This document shows, one piece after another, positions 22,046 to 32,565 of a DNA stretch of 64,000 bases. Location: NCBI GenBank assembly GCA_016748015.1, contig JAAOMT010000227.1:183239-247238 (forward strand), read 5' to 3'. The notes below the pieces were generated by a model. The model had not been told where the DNA came from. It searched no databases and worked only from the letters and a program-made list of their open reading frames with translations. How positions within the stretch are numbered: the stretch's first letter is position 1; every line of letters starts with the position of its first letter. A program made the translations under genes and the position numbers. The DNA is from Geosiphon pyriformis (taxonomy: Eukaryota; Glomeromycota; Glomeromycetes; Archaeosporales; Geosiphonaceae).

Positions 22046-24000
22046 TCACTTTTTCATAAAGATATAGTATCTCTCAGCCTGTGTGTTTTCTGCTGATGAC
22101 ACAGCACCATTAACCATGAATATTCTATTTACACCACCACTATATTTGGTTGTTATTATTGGGACAGAAACTCAGATATTAATATTGTTCACACCAGGTG
22201 TCAAAAGAATTATAAAAGTACTATGAGCAATTGTCGGAGAATTTGGGAATGTCATTTGTACTCTATTTGTGACCTTGTGTCCTTCTCAATAAACATTGAG
22301 AACAACTGGCTTTGGTGTTGAGAGCAGCAGATTTGAGACAAAAATTGGAATGACTGTAACATAATTGGCTGTCGGCCCAAGAGTAATACTATGGGTGAAA
22401 TGTTTGGTATTAAGAGACATTGCAAAAGATCAATCACTTGCCCCAATTCCTGTACCTTGAAACAAGGGCACGGCTCAAAATTTATGAAAAAAATTAATGC
22501 AATTAATTTTTTAATAAATGGACTCTGCAGTAAATTATAGATGACTTACCTTTTTTTAGAGCATTATATACGTAACATATGTTCTTCAATAACTGATGTT
22601 TTAAACACTTCTTTTTCATAAAATTTTAGAAATAGATTATGTTCTGTCTGATAAGAAAAATGATTAAAAGCTTAAAAATGTAAAGCATAAGAGTAGTATT
22701 CATGATTAAAAATTAACTTGATCAGATCTGAAAAAAAAAGAAACCACAAATCATTTTTGCAATCTATGAGAGGTAAAAAACAGTAAGCAACTTTGAAAAT
22801 TTTAACCAGTATTATTTTTATTATAATGTGGATATTTACTTTGAATTCACAAATAACTTTTTAATAATTATAATATTGTATTTCAAAGAATTGCTTGGAT
22901 CTAAGAGATATATGAAATTCCCTGTAATAAAGATTTCTGGTTAAATTTAATATTTGAATGATAAATTATACCAAAGAGAAATATAATGACTAAAATACCT
23001 ATTGTGTATTCGACTGAATCATGATCTAGTTTTAGAATTGGTTTTCTAGACTGTAAAAAAAATTTTAATTGTTGAATATTTTAACAACTTATTAGAATGT
23101 GATATATAATAGCTTATCACAGTAATCAAAAAACTTACATCAGTTGGTGTTAATTTAGGAGAATCAGATTGGAATTGAAAGATCTTTGGCTTTACCTTGA
23201 TTGGAAAAACTGAAGTTGTCTTAAAGCCCATAATCTTGAATAGCTCTTTTTTGTTAGTGTTGTACATTTTCTAAAGAGTTTGTTTTGATGCAAAAAATGT
23301 ATGAAACATATTAGTTCAAGTAGATAAAACCCAGATTTTTTTGTAAAGGCCTAATAAACTTTTCACTTGTAAGAATTTGGCATCTTTGAAAATGTGTGAA
23401 TCATCATTAAAATACATAGCATTTTTAAAATCAATTGCAATTTCTGATCGAATTTATAAATAGATGATATCTTTTTCAAATTTTCTACTGATGTGATATA
23501 GAAAACATATGTCAAGTATTAAGTGACCAATGAAAAAGAAGTGCATAGTACCAACCTCAATTATGTTTAAGAATCTTGGTTCTTCAATTACATCATAATA
23601 TTCTGGATATTCTTCTTTGAACAGTAAATCCATAAATAATTTGGCATATTGTTGACCACTGAATATGAAAATGAGAAGTCACAACTAGGCTGTAATACTA
23701 AAATTGAAATCTATCTCAAATATCCTTACCTATTATCTTTTTGATCAACAATCATTTGCAATAAATCTTTCATCAGCTTTGAGGAATTGGCTTTAATTTG
23801 AAAATCAGGTTTCTTTTGAATTGGTTGTTTAATTGTCAATATTAGATTTTTTTGCCCAAATTCCTTGTCATAAGTTGAAGAGGTTTTTGTGGTAACTATT
23901 TTTATTGATGTCACCTAAATTTTCAGCTCAGATAATCTCTCCAATCCCAATAAAAATTTTTTTTTGATGAATGCCAAAGGAGCTTTTTTTGATTGCTTCT
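22046..24000 (-). pseudogene. Bromodomain protein gene (RSC/polybromo-like), decayed, with introns
   Basis: Read on the minus strand. Near 23900-23560 the translation is KLMKDLLQMIVDQKDN, intron, SGQQYAKLFMDLL, KEEYPEYYDVIEEP, intron, KFEKDI, then DFKNAMYFNDDSHIFKDA. This is the bromodomain pattern (LF..L…YPxYYxxIxxP…, then NAxxYN). Introns with GTAAGG…TTCAG and GTAAGT…TTTACAG ends are clear at about 23665-23735 and 23050-23140. The C-terminal exon (22046 to about 22460) reads GPTANYVTVIPIFVSNLLLS through ERYYIFMKK to a stop. In-frame TGA, TAA and TAG sit where W, Q or R codons are likely. Family members bind acetyl-lysine in chromatin remodellers. The 5' end is uncertain. Confidence 0.68.
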
Positions 24001-24195
24001 TATCCAGAACTACAAAACAGAAATTAAAGTTTAAATTGGAACCAAAGAGATTTAAAGAATAGATATATACTTGAGTTAAAAATGCCATTTCCATTGTGAT
24101 ACAATTTTGTTGTACAATATTACACAGTTCAAATTCTTTAATTCTGTTCAAGCACCAATTACACACTAGATTAACATCACATCACATAAAAAAAT

Positions 24196-26325
24196 GCCAC
24201 TTCATTCTAAAGGAAAAAGAAAAGCTAAAGATTAAGTTAGAAATGCAAAAGAATCATATAAAAAAACACATCATACCACTTTAATAAATGATTATGATAT
24301 TGAAGTAAATGAATTTAACAGACTGGATGTTAGTAATAGAGAGTGGGATGACAATAATGACAGTAAATGGGATGATACAGAAGATATGGAAACTGCAATT
24401 AAAATAAATACAAAATTAAAAAAACTCAGTTTAGTATAGAAAAATGACAATCATTTAAAAAAAAAAAAGCAAAGCCCTTACATGACAAAAAAGATACCAA
24501 AGTCAACCTATTACAATAAATATAGACCAAATGGTTTATTCACCAAAACAGCAGCTGGAACTAAAAAAAATATCACTTTTTTAATATTAGTGATGCTTAA
24601 ACTACAGACTTACAATGGTCTGAATCTAATGAATCTTTAAGCAATTCAGAAAGTGAGATTGATCCGTATGCTAATCAAATAAAAAAAGGGCAAGAGTTAA
24701 AAGAACATTTAGAAAAACAACATGCTTAGTTAACTATCTTTGAATATAATTAAAAAAGAGCTATTTTTGAATATCTTACCTTGTTAAATGATAATAATAG
24801 ACATGGAAAAATTAATGCCAGTTTGAAAATTGCCCAGAAAATTTTTATTGATAGTAGTATATAGAAAGCACAAAGAATTTGATATCTTGCAAAGTATTGG
24901 TTGCTTAATAATAAGCTTCCAATATTAAAACATAGAAAACACCAAAAAACAATTAGAATAATTGATGATGAAAACATTGCAGAAAGATGTCATATTTGGA
25001 TTAGAAACTAAAACTTCAATGCCACTCCAGCCACATTTAAAAAATTCATTAAGCATGAATTGTTTCCTAATATTGGAATAATAAAAGAAAAAACTATTAG
25101 TCTTACAACTGCAGTAAGATGGCTCAAAATTCTTGGTTATTCATTCCAACAACATTATCAAGACTTATATTATGATGGACATAAAAAAAATGATGTCTTG
25201 CAATCTCGAAAAGAATTTTTAGAAAAAATATTTGAGCATAAAAAATATATGTCAAAGTATAAAGATAAATTTATGGATTAAATACGTCCTAACTTACTTA
25301 ATGAAAAGAAAGAAAAAGTTCTTGTAGTCCATGATGAATGCATTTTTTATTCAAATAATGGCAAGTGTGGCATATGGGCTGAACATAAAAATTTGCCACT
25401 AAGAAAAAAAGGAAATAGAAGATCAATCATGGTCAGTAAATTTCTAACTAAAATTGATAAACATTTACATTTACAACAAAATGATATAGAAAACAATTCT
25501 AATATACCAGAAGAGGCACAATGCTATTTGCAATCTGGTATAAATCAAGATAGTTATTGAACAGCAGACCATTTTCTTAAACAAATTAAATGTAAAGCAA
25601 TTCCAATTTTTGAGAAATTATATTCAGACTGTACAGCTGTATTTGCTTTTGATAATAGCTTTAATCATGCAGCATTTAGTAAAGATGCTTTAATTGTAAG
25701 CAGAATGAATTTAAGTCCAGGTGGAAAGCAATCATTGATATGAGATACTTTTTTTGAATTAGATAATCAATTATAATTAATAATCTTCCCAGAAACATAT
25801 TCAGACAAAAAACTTTGAGAATTGCCTAAAAGAATTAAACAAGTATTAATAGAACAAGGAAAATGGCCATCAAAAGAATTAATATTAGAATGTCAAAAAT
25901 GCAAAGAAAAAATCAAAGATTCTTCAAAAGTTTCTTGTTGTGCACATTGAGTAATATCTTTGGAATCCGATTTTTATGCTCAAAAAAATGCAATTGAAGA
26001 ATTAATCGAAAGTATGGGACATAAGTGTATTTTTTTTCCAAAATTTCATTGCAAATTAAATTTTATTAAAAGATATTGGGGAGCTGCTAAAAAATATGCA
26101 TATAACAAATGTGATTATTCATAGAAAAAATTGCAAAAAACAGTGCCTGAAAGTCTTGAATCAATATCTTTAATAACTATTAGACAATTTTCAAGAAAAT
26201 GTTGGTGTTATATGAATTTTTATAAAAAAAGTCTTAGTAGAAAATTAGTAAAATATGCTATAAAAAAGTATAAATCTCATAGAAGAATTCCAGATAATAT
26301 TTTTGAAAAATTAGACAAATTATAA
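24196..26325 (+). pseudogene. DDE transposase of a large fungal DNA transposon, decayed
   Basis: One frame from ATG at 24196 to TAA at 26325 (about 709 codons), broken only by stops in the parts I followed. Readable pieces: an acidic N-terminus; a mid region (open 25060-25281); VVHDECIFYSNNG (first Asp) near 25325; VFAFDNSFNHAAF (second Asp) near 25640; a Cys/His patch (CQKCKEKI…CCAH); FPKFHCKLNFIKRYWG near 26036, where relatives have CELN-IE, so the Glu positions have become Lys; and a C-terminal KSHRRIP. It resembles transposases common in basidiomycetes and mycorrhizal fungi. I could not find terminal repeats. Confidence 0.75.
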
Positions 26326-26480
26326 AATATTCAAAATTTGTAATATATAAAATTTAATAAAATTTTATTTTTTATTATAAATAATATATTAAAAACACAT
26401 GTATATTAACCAATAAAATTTAATTATATAAATAAAAACACGTGAAGATCATCATTTAAAATTTCGGACTAATCTATATT
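26326..26480. other. AT-rich spacer
   Basis: Short A/T-rich stretch between the DDE transposase and the next LINE fragment. No feature seen. Confidence 0.5.
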
Positions 26481-26998
26481 TTTGATAATTATAAATAGTT
26501 TGCATTATACAAGTTTTGTTTGTTTAACCACTTTTAAAATTACCAAGTCTTTGGTAGTTTCTAAGTTTGGTTCTCTTTCTGCTGCTGTTGTATTACATAA
26601 TGTGCTTTTAGATATATCTGCTGTTAATATTAAGACAGCTTTTAGTGTGTTTGATAATATTACTTATGTTATGCTGAAGCCTGCTAGTATTTGACAATAT
26701 GTAATTGTTTATTTTAAAAAGTTGAACATTGTTGTGTTCACTTTGAATTATTGATCAGTTTTGGTGGGCAAAGATAGTATTAGGATCTTTTCTTTAATAA
26801 ATCAAAATAAGACTATTTGTCTCATAATAAGTTTAAGACCAAGTTGTTCAATTTCCCCTTTGGCTGCACAGCTTTTAAAATTAGTAATATGATTTCTCAA
26901 ATTGGTGGTTGGACATGTTTTATTCTTTGTTCTTCTAATTCTGGTTGTTATTTTTAGTTTGTTTTGGTTATATTTGGTTCTCAAGTTGATTTAAATAC
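26480..26998 (+). pseudogene. LINE ORF1 fragment, part 1
   Basis: Decayed ORF1 of a LINE. The segment near 26840-26990 (KFKTKLFNFPFGCTAFKISN, then GGWTC) aligns with the second block of LINE-3 ORF1 (EFRALLYTLLMGTNAYNL, then GGKTC). The open piece 26482-26694 aligns less well with the RRM-like part. It is interrupted at 26999 by a solo LTR. Confidence 0.65.
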
Positions 26999-27962
26999 TG
27001 TTACAAATAATTATTTGGGTGGTTGTGATAAATAACAAACCCATAATTTGGTATTTTATAGCTGGATGATATTGATGATTCTGAAAATTTTTATAATTTG
27101 AAGATTTTGGTTAAGTTTTTTGTATAATGAACAAAGATTCAATTATGTATTTTTAATTTCCTATGTTTTTGATTCAATAATCAGTTAAATGTTTACTATT
27201 TATAGCTTTTTAGAATATATTCTATCCAATTTCTGTCTTTAGCATAGTAACTAGTTTATTCTGACAGTTATGCTTTTTTAGTAAGCTATTCTTAATTTCT
27301 GAGTTTTATATCTTTATTTTTGGGTTTTTTATCAGACTATCCATAACATTAATAATTTAACACTTAATTTTTTTAATTAAATAATACACAACAAACAATA
27401 AATAAAAAATAAAAAATAAAAAAAAGTAAAAAAAAAAAGAATTAGTATTTTGTTAATAGCTGTAATCAAGAGCTATTGTTCTAGTATAGTTAAGTATTAG
27501 ATGTTATTAACATAGAATGTTGATAATAAAAGAGTGGTTACAATTCTTAATTAAATAATAATATCATAAATTAGATAATAATAAGTATGTTTTATTTGAT
27601 ATTCTAATGAATTCACTTTGGTTAATAATAACTATCTATAAAGTAAGAGTTAATTAATAAATAAGAAAAAGAATGCTAAATTAAAACTAAATTGAATTAG
27701 AATTTTTTTTTTACTTCTAATATTACTATTATATATACATAGTTTATATTATACAAAATTCCTGGAATTATGCAATTTCTTTAGAGAAATTCTGGAATTC
27801 TGAGATTCTGAAATTCTATAATTCTTAGTAAAAAATTCTGGGATTCTGGAATTTTAGAATTCTGGAATTTTTTTAAAGAAATTTTGAAATTTCTCTGTTA
27901 TTACACCTACTTTTGATTAACTATTCTTCTAACTATAATATTCCTAATTTTTATAAATAACA
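26999..27962 (-). repeat. Solo LTR, family 1, minus strand
   Basis: 964 bp with TGTTA…TAACA ends and a perfect 4-bp target duplication ATAC (26995-26998 and 27963-27966). Reversed, it shows the family-1 order: the TATGTATATATAATAGTAATA promoter-like block, the ACTATACTAGAACAATAGCTC block and the end …ATTATTTGTAACA. The GGAATTCC-type repeats are at 27770-27890. No internal region remains. Confidence 0.9.
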
Positions 27963-28824
27963 ATACTGTAATACTCAAGACTGATATGCTAAAAAAGTGC
28001 TGTATCTGATAGAAAACTTCTAAAAATTGGTGCTGTTTTTGGAGCCAAGATTCAGATTATTTGGCTTTAAATTATAAAATGTCTTCATTTCTCCCTCCTA
28101 AAATTCTCAAAGTGTTCATTTCTTATGTTTTTAGTAATACATTGTATGTCAAAGCTGCTGTTTTTGTGCTTCTTTTGGTTTTTGGTCTTTTAATTGGTTC
28201 AGCTTTTTTTGCTAATATAATATCTGATGATTCTATAGTCTTTTTTCAATTAACTTCTTTGAAATTGAAATTGGCCAAGCTTTTTGTTTTGATCAATTCT
28301 ATTGTTAAGTCTGTTGGTTTCATGGTGAAAGTGTTTGAACAATTTGTAAATAGTAATTTGGTTTTAAATAGTGCTCTTGGCATTAAAGTCAATAAAGTTT
28401 TAGTGTATATAAATTTCTTCAGCAAAGCTGTTGATAAGCTAAAATGTAAGATGATTGCTTTAAAAACTGAATGTGGCTATGATAATATTAATATGTTTAA
28501 CTTTTATGTAAGTTTGTTTTTTTTTAATAATAATATGTTTTTTAATTTGATATTACTTTGAGAACATAAATCTGTTGTTGTTAAAACTGATGCTTTTAAA
28601 ACGACTAAGTGGTTGGTTGGATTAGTTAATAATAGTGCTATATTATTTGAAATTATTTAGAGAATGTCTTTTTTGGGTAAATTTTTTTCCAAAGTATCAA
28701 TATAATATAGTCTGAATTGGTTTAAATAGTTAATTATATGTAGAAAATGCATAAATTATATTTAAGACTAAAATACTTAGTTTGTTCCTAATTTTTAGAT
28801 AGTGATTGGGCCATACTTGTTAAA
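27963..28824 (+). pseudogene. LINE ORF1 fragment, part 2, with LINE 3' UTR
   Basis: The open frame 28061-28561 resembles the C-terminal, coiled-coil-like part of LINE ORF1: LTSLKLKLAKLFVLINSIVK, then SALGIKVNKVLVYIN aligned to MGGLESKIMSLEALIS of LINE-2. From about 28700 the sequence is the LINE 3' UTR shared with LINE-1 and LINE-3, ending GGGCCATACTTGTTAAA. No endonuclease or RT lies between, so ORF1 is joined almost directly to a 3' UTR. Confidence 0.65.
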
Positions 28825-28870
28825 TTTTTTTTTTTGTTTAACGAGTGAGGTCCAAACACTACCTAGAACA
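28797..28870. repeat. Tail-to-tail junction of two LINE 3' ends
   Basis: The plus-strand LINE ends GGGCCATACTTGTTAAA. After a run of T, the minus-strand LINE-3 end begins GTTTAACGAGTGAGGTCC. The two form an imperfect palindrome about the T run at 28824-28835. Confidence 0.8.
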
Positions 28871-28951
28871 ATACATTATAAAAGATCTAAATTAGGCATA
28901 AATCATACATTTTTTACATGTGACCAGCCATTCAGGCCGATCAAGACAATA

Positions 28952-31634
28952 CTAAGCATCTATAATAACTGACACAGAATCTCCAATGTCCAAAAAAAAT
29001 AAACAAGATGTATGAAAGCCAAAGCAAATACCAAAAGCCTCTGCAATATTTAACAGCTTTATCACCTCAGCAGAGAAAGCTGAAGAAAGGCCATGCATCA
29101 GATTAGAAGCCGAACTATCACCAGGTATCAGGCCACACTTTTTCATCAAAGCACGATGACTCGCACGAACCAACCAAACCTCATCTCTAAAAGCAAGACA
29201 GAAATTTCACACAAATTCCACCACCTTATGATAAGCAATTTTGAAGTCACCGAAAACTGAGACTGCTTCCTGAAAACAAAGTTTGAACATAAAACCCTTA
29301 CAAAATGCCGAACACACCAAGGTGTCAGAGACACAAGAGAGCATAAGCTGTATAAGTTATGATGATGACCAAGATAAACCAGAGAGGGCTTCCCAGATAG
29401 CTGTATATGTGTTCAACAGCTGGGTGCGGATAGCAACATCAGCACCACATGAGAAAACATGATCAGAAAATTTGACTTCACCACAAAACAAGCACAAAAT
29501 ACTGGAATAAGACCTGCTATAAAGACGTTTACAAACAGCCATAGACAGCCAATAATGTAAAGCTTTCATAAAATAAGTACGAGCACCAGCAGAATGTTTA
29601 CCAGTGAAACCAGCAGCCATGTGTATATCAGGATGTCATACAAGCAAAGACCTATACCAGTCTATGTCATCATGCAAACTGGTGACTAAGACTTTAGAAC
29701 CAGAGCCAACTTCCCATTTAGCATGATGTACACAACGGAAAATATCATGAACAAAATGTCTAGAATTCCCAGAAACAGTCACACCATCTGCCAAAATATA
29801 GTACTTATTCAAACATAAAAGAAGGAAAAAATCAGACATAGAAACAGCCGCAGCAAGAGCATCTGTTTGCTCATTACCCACAACACCAGAATGTTCTTTA
29901 ACTTTAAACCAACAGATGTTCAAATTCCTATTATGACTCAAGTTAGAAATGTAACAGCATTCTAACCAGCATCAATTTCAAAAGTCTGGAATAACCAGAC
30001 TCAGCTCAGATTTGTATGCATCCAAAGCTGCTTAACTGTCAGAAAACAAATGAACAGAACTGGAGGAAGGAACACACTCAAGAGCCAAAGCAATAGTCTA
30101 CAATTCCACCATAGTAGAAGACACCAAACCAGATACTACAACACCTAAACCCAAATCAACACCATCAAAAAAAACGGCCATACTAGCCCACATGCCAACA
30201 GTACTCAAACCGGCCAAAGAACTATCAGTAAATACTGAAATAATATTGAAACTGACATCAAGCAGATGACCACAAATTGTATTAAATTCAATTGAATTCA
30301 GGACATTTCGAGGGACAACCCCACCAACAGGAGAAGACGGAACAGAGATGAGAGCCATCATATTAAGAAAAGCAACTGAAAGATCAAACCAAGCAAAAAC
30401 TGGCCCATGTAGATCCAACCTCTTCCAACATTTAAAAGTTGCCCAAGTAAAATTAGCACCCCTGCAGTTCTAAAGCTGGTCTACAAAAGCAATACCATAA
30501 TGCCGAAGAGATGGAAAACACCTAACAAATTTAGATTCACCAAGAACAGACACTATAGGAGTTTCATTCTGAAGACAAAAAGCATTGGCTCTGATACCAC
30601 CCAGAGAAAGATTATAACCATAAAAAATATAAACCAAGCCTGCTAAATAATTATTAGAAACACCAACACCAAAATGAGTAGGAAAACTCAAGGGATGAAT
30701 TGGATGCCAACATAAAACTTGCAAGTCATGAAATCTATGAGCAAACAAATGACCCAAAACACCAACTGAATTCGCAAAACAAACAACAGATGCCACTTTG
30801 TGCTCAGCCTGGATTTGCTCAAAAGGTTTCAAGTCATAAAATAAGGGGTAATACAGTGCATCATTGGAAAAATCTAAAGGCAGACCAAATTTTAATTTCA
30901 AACCCCTACGAATCATAGTATTTCATTTGTTGCACATACTAGGAGGAACAAAGCTGAACTGAGTTCTGTAATTTACAATAGGATGCAGAACCAAAGACAC
31001 CAAATACGAAAATTGTTTATCAAAAATGGTCTTTTTTAACACAAGATTAGCAAAAAACTTTGACATCCGAGTGAGCTTTGGCCAGACTAGGTTTAGAAAG
31101 GCCCTTAGTAGATAAAAAGATACCCAAATACTGATGAGATTCTCCCCTATTGGCTACAGAGATAGGTAATCCACTTATCAAAAGAGAGGAATTCGCAACC
31201 CAGCTGTTGATAGGAATGGTCACAATCTTATTATTGTTAATTGAAATGTCATTAATCTTGAAAAATTCACTAGCAACATTTAGAATGTGTTGTGTCACCA
31301 CCTGACTATTACTGACCCAAATTGTATCATCCATAAAAGTGCCAGCAGCAAAAAAAGAAGTTAACCCAGCTTAAGATTCTACATGACTATTCTTAGAAAC
31401 AAAATGAGAATTTAACCAGTATCTACACACACTCTCCTGTCTCTTGACTTTGCACAAAAGAGGATCATAAAATATTCGCCAAAAGAGAGGTGAGAAAACC
31501 TCCTCTTGGTCCAAACCATCATACACATGATAACTACTTGTCAACCCGAAATCGGTCATAACCCGGTTGGTCCAACCACCATGAATACTCCCAAAAAACC
31601 AAATAAACTTGCTACATATTTTGATTCTAACCAG
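28952..31634 (-). pseudogene. LINE-3 ORF2, 3' part: RT end, RNase H, C-terminus
   Basis: The RT active site region MDDTIWVSNSQ is near 31330 with both Asp kept. A frame change lies between 31047 and 30916. RNase H shows VFTDSSLAG, STMVEL, LFSDS and QTDALA, the D-E-D-D positions, within about 30420-29800. The CX2C…HX3C motif CLFCGEVKFSDHVFSC is near 29480. The stop is at 28952, and the 3' UTR runs to 28836. Only a few stops interrupt it. Confidence 0.9.
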
Positions 31635-32503
31635 TGTTACTCATAGAAATATAGGAAATATATTAACATAATTATTAGCCAATCAGAAGTAAGCATAGTA
31701 AAGGTAAAATTCCAGGATTTCTCTCAGGAATTGCAGAATTTCAGGAATTTCAGAATTCCCCAATGAGGAATTACAAGATTCCAGAATTCCAGGATTTCTC
31801 TTAAAGGAATCACAGGATTCCAAGAATTCCAGGATTTCTGTTGTGAAAAATTGAGGAATTGAGGAATTCCAATTATGTATATATAGTGGTAGTATTAGAA
31901 ACAGAAAAGACAGAATCGATACCACAGAATCCTTAGCCAAGAAACAAAATCATCAAATAAATAATTATTCCATATTTCAATCCACTCTTCACTATCAACA
32001 CTTTATGTTGATAGTAATTAATACTTAACCACACTGGAACAATAGCTCTTAATCATGACTATTGACGGAATATTAATCTGCCAAACTGCCTGGGCTTATT
32101 TCTTTTTTTTCTTTATTTTTTTTTATTTCTTCTCTTTATTTTTATTTGTTTTGATTGTTGTGTATACTAATTGATTAAAAAATTGAGCACTGAGTTATTG
32201 ACATCAAGGATAGCCTGGTAAAAGACCCAGAAATAAGGATAGAATTTTATATATTATTGGATAGCTTACCAGAAGGGCACGACTGCCAGACTAAATCTGG
32301 CCACCACGCTGAGAAAAAAATTGGAAAAACTCTTGGAAAGATATATCTACTATCAACACTATTGAATCTCTGTTCATTATACAAAAGACTCTATCAAAAT
32401 CTTCAGATACAACACTTTCAGAACATCATCAACAAAAGTAGCTTTTGAGCACCAAGTTATGGGTTGTTATTTACTTCAACAGCAGAAATAATCCCCTGTA
32501 ACA
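31635..32503 (+). repeat. 5' LTR of Gypsy-B
   Basis: 869 bp. GCCAATCAG lies near the start, GGAATTCC-type repeats span 31708-31860, the TATA-like TATGTATATATAG is near 31874, and an AATAAATAATTATTC block is near 31958. The first 470 bp differ from the 3' LTR by roughly forty transitions, about two transversions and no indel. Confidence 0.95.
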
Positions 32504-32505
32504 TT

Positions 32506-32521
32506 TGGTGCTCCCTGTGAG
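32506..32521 (+). promoter_or_regulatory. Primer binding site of Gypsy-B
   Basis: TGGTGCTCCCTGTGAG, two bases after the LTR. Decayed versions of the same site follow the 5' LTRs of A, D and C, so two families use the same primer. The tRNA would end CTCACAGGGAGCACCA; its identity is not known to me. Confidence 0.75.
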
Positions 32522-32565
32522 ATATAATCTTACAGAGAACCAGCATCAACAACACCAAACCAAAA

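Noticed and set aside
28061-28561. Membrane protein gene (many hydrophobic residues)
   Set aside because: The translation aligns in order with the coiled-coil-like end of LINE ORF1 and is followed by the LINE 3' UTR; C-to-T change raises Phe/Leu content.
31683-31940. Minus-strand 85-residue repeat protein
   Set aside because: Translation of the GGAATTCC-type repeats of the LTR; similar apparent frames (e.g. 41063-41248) appear in the other LTR.
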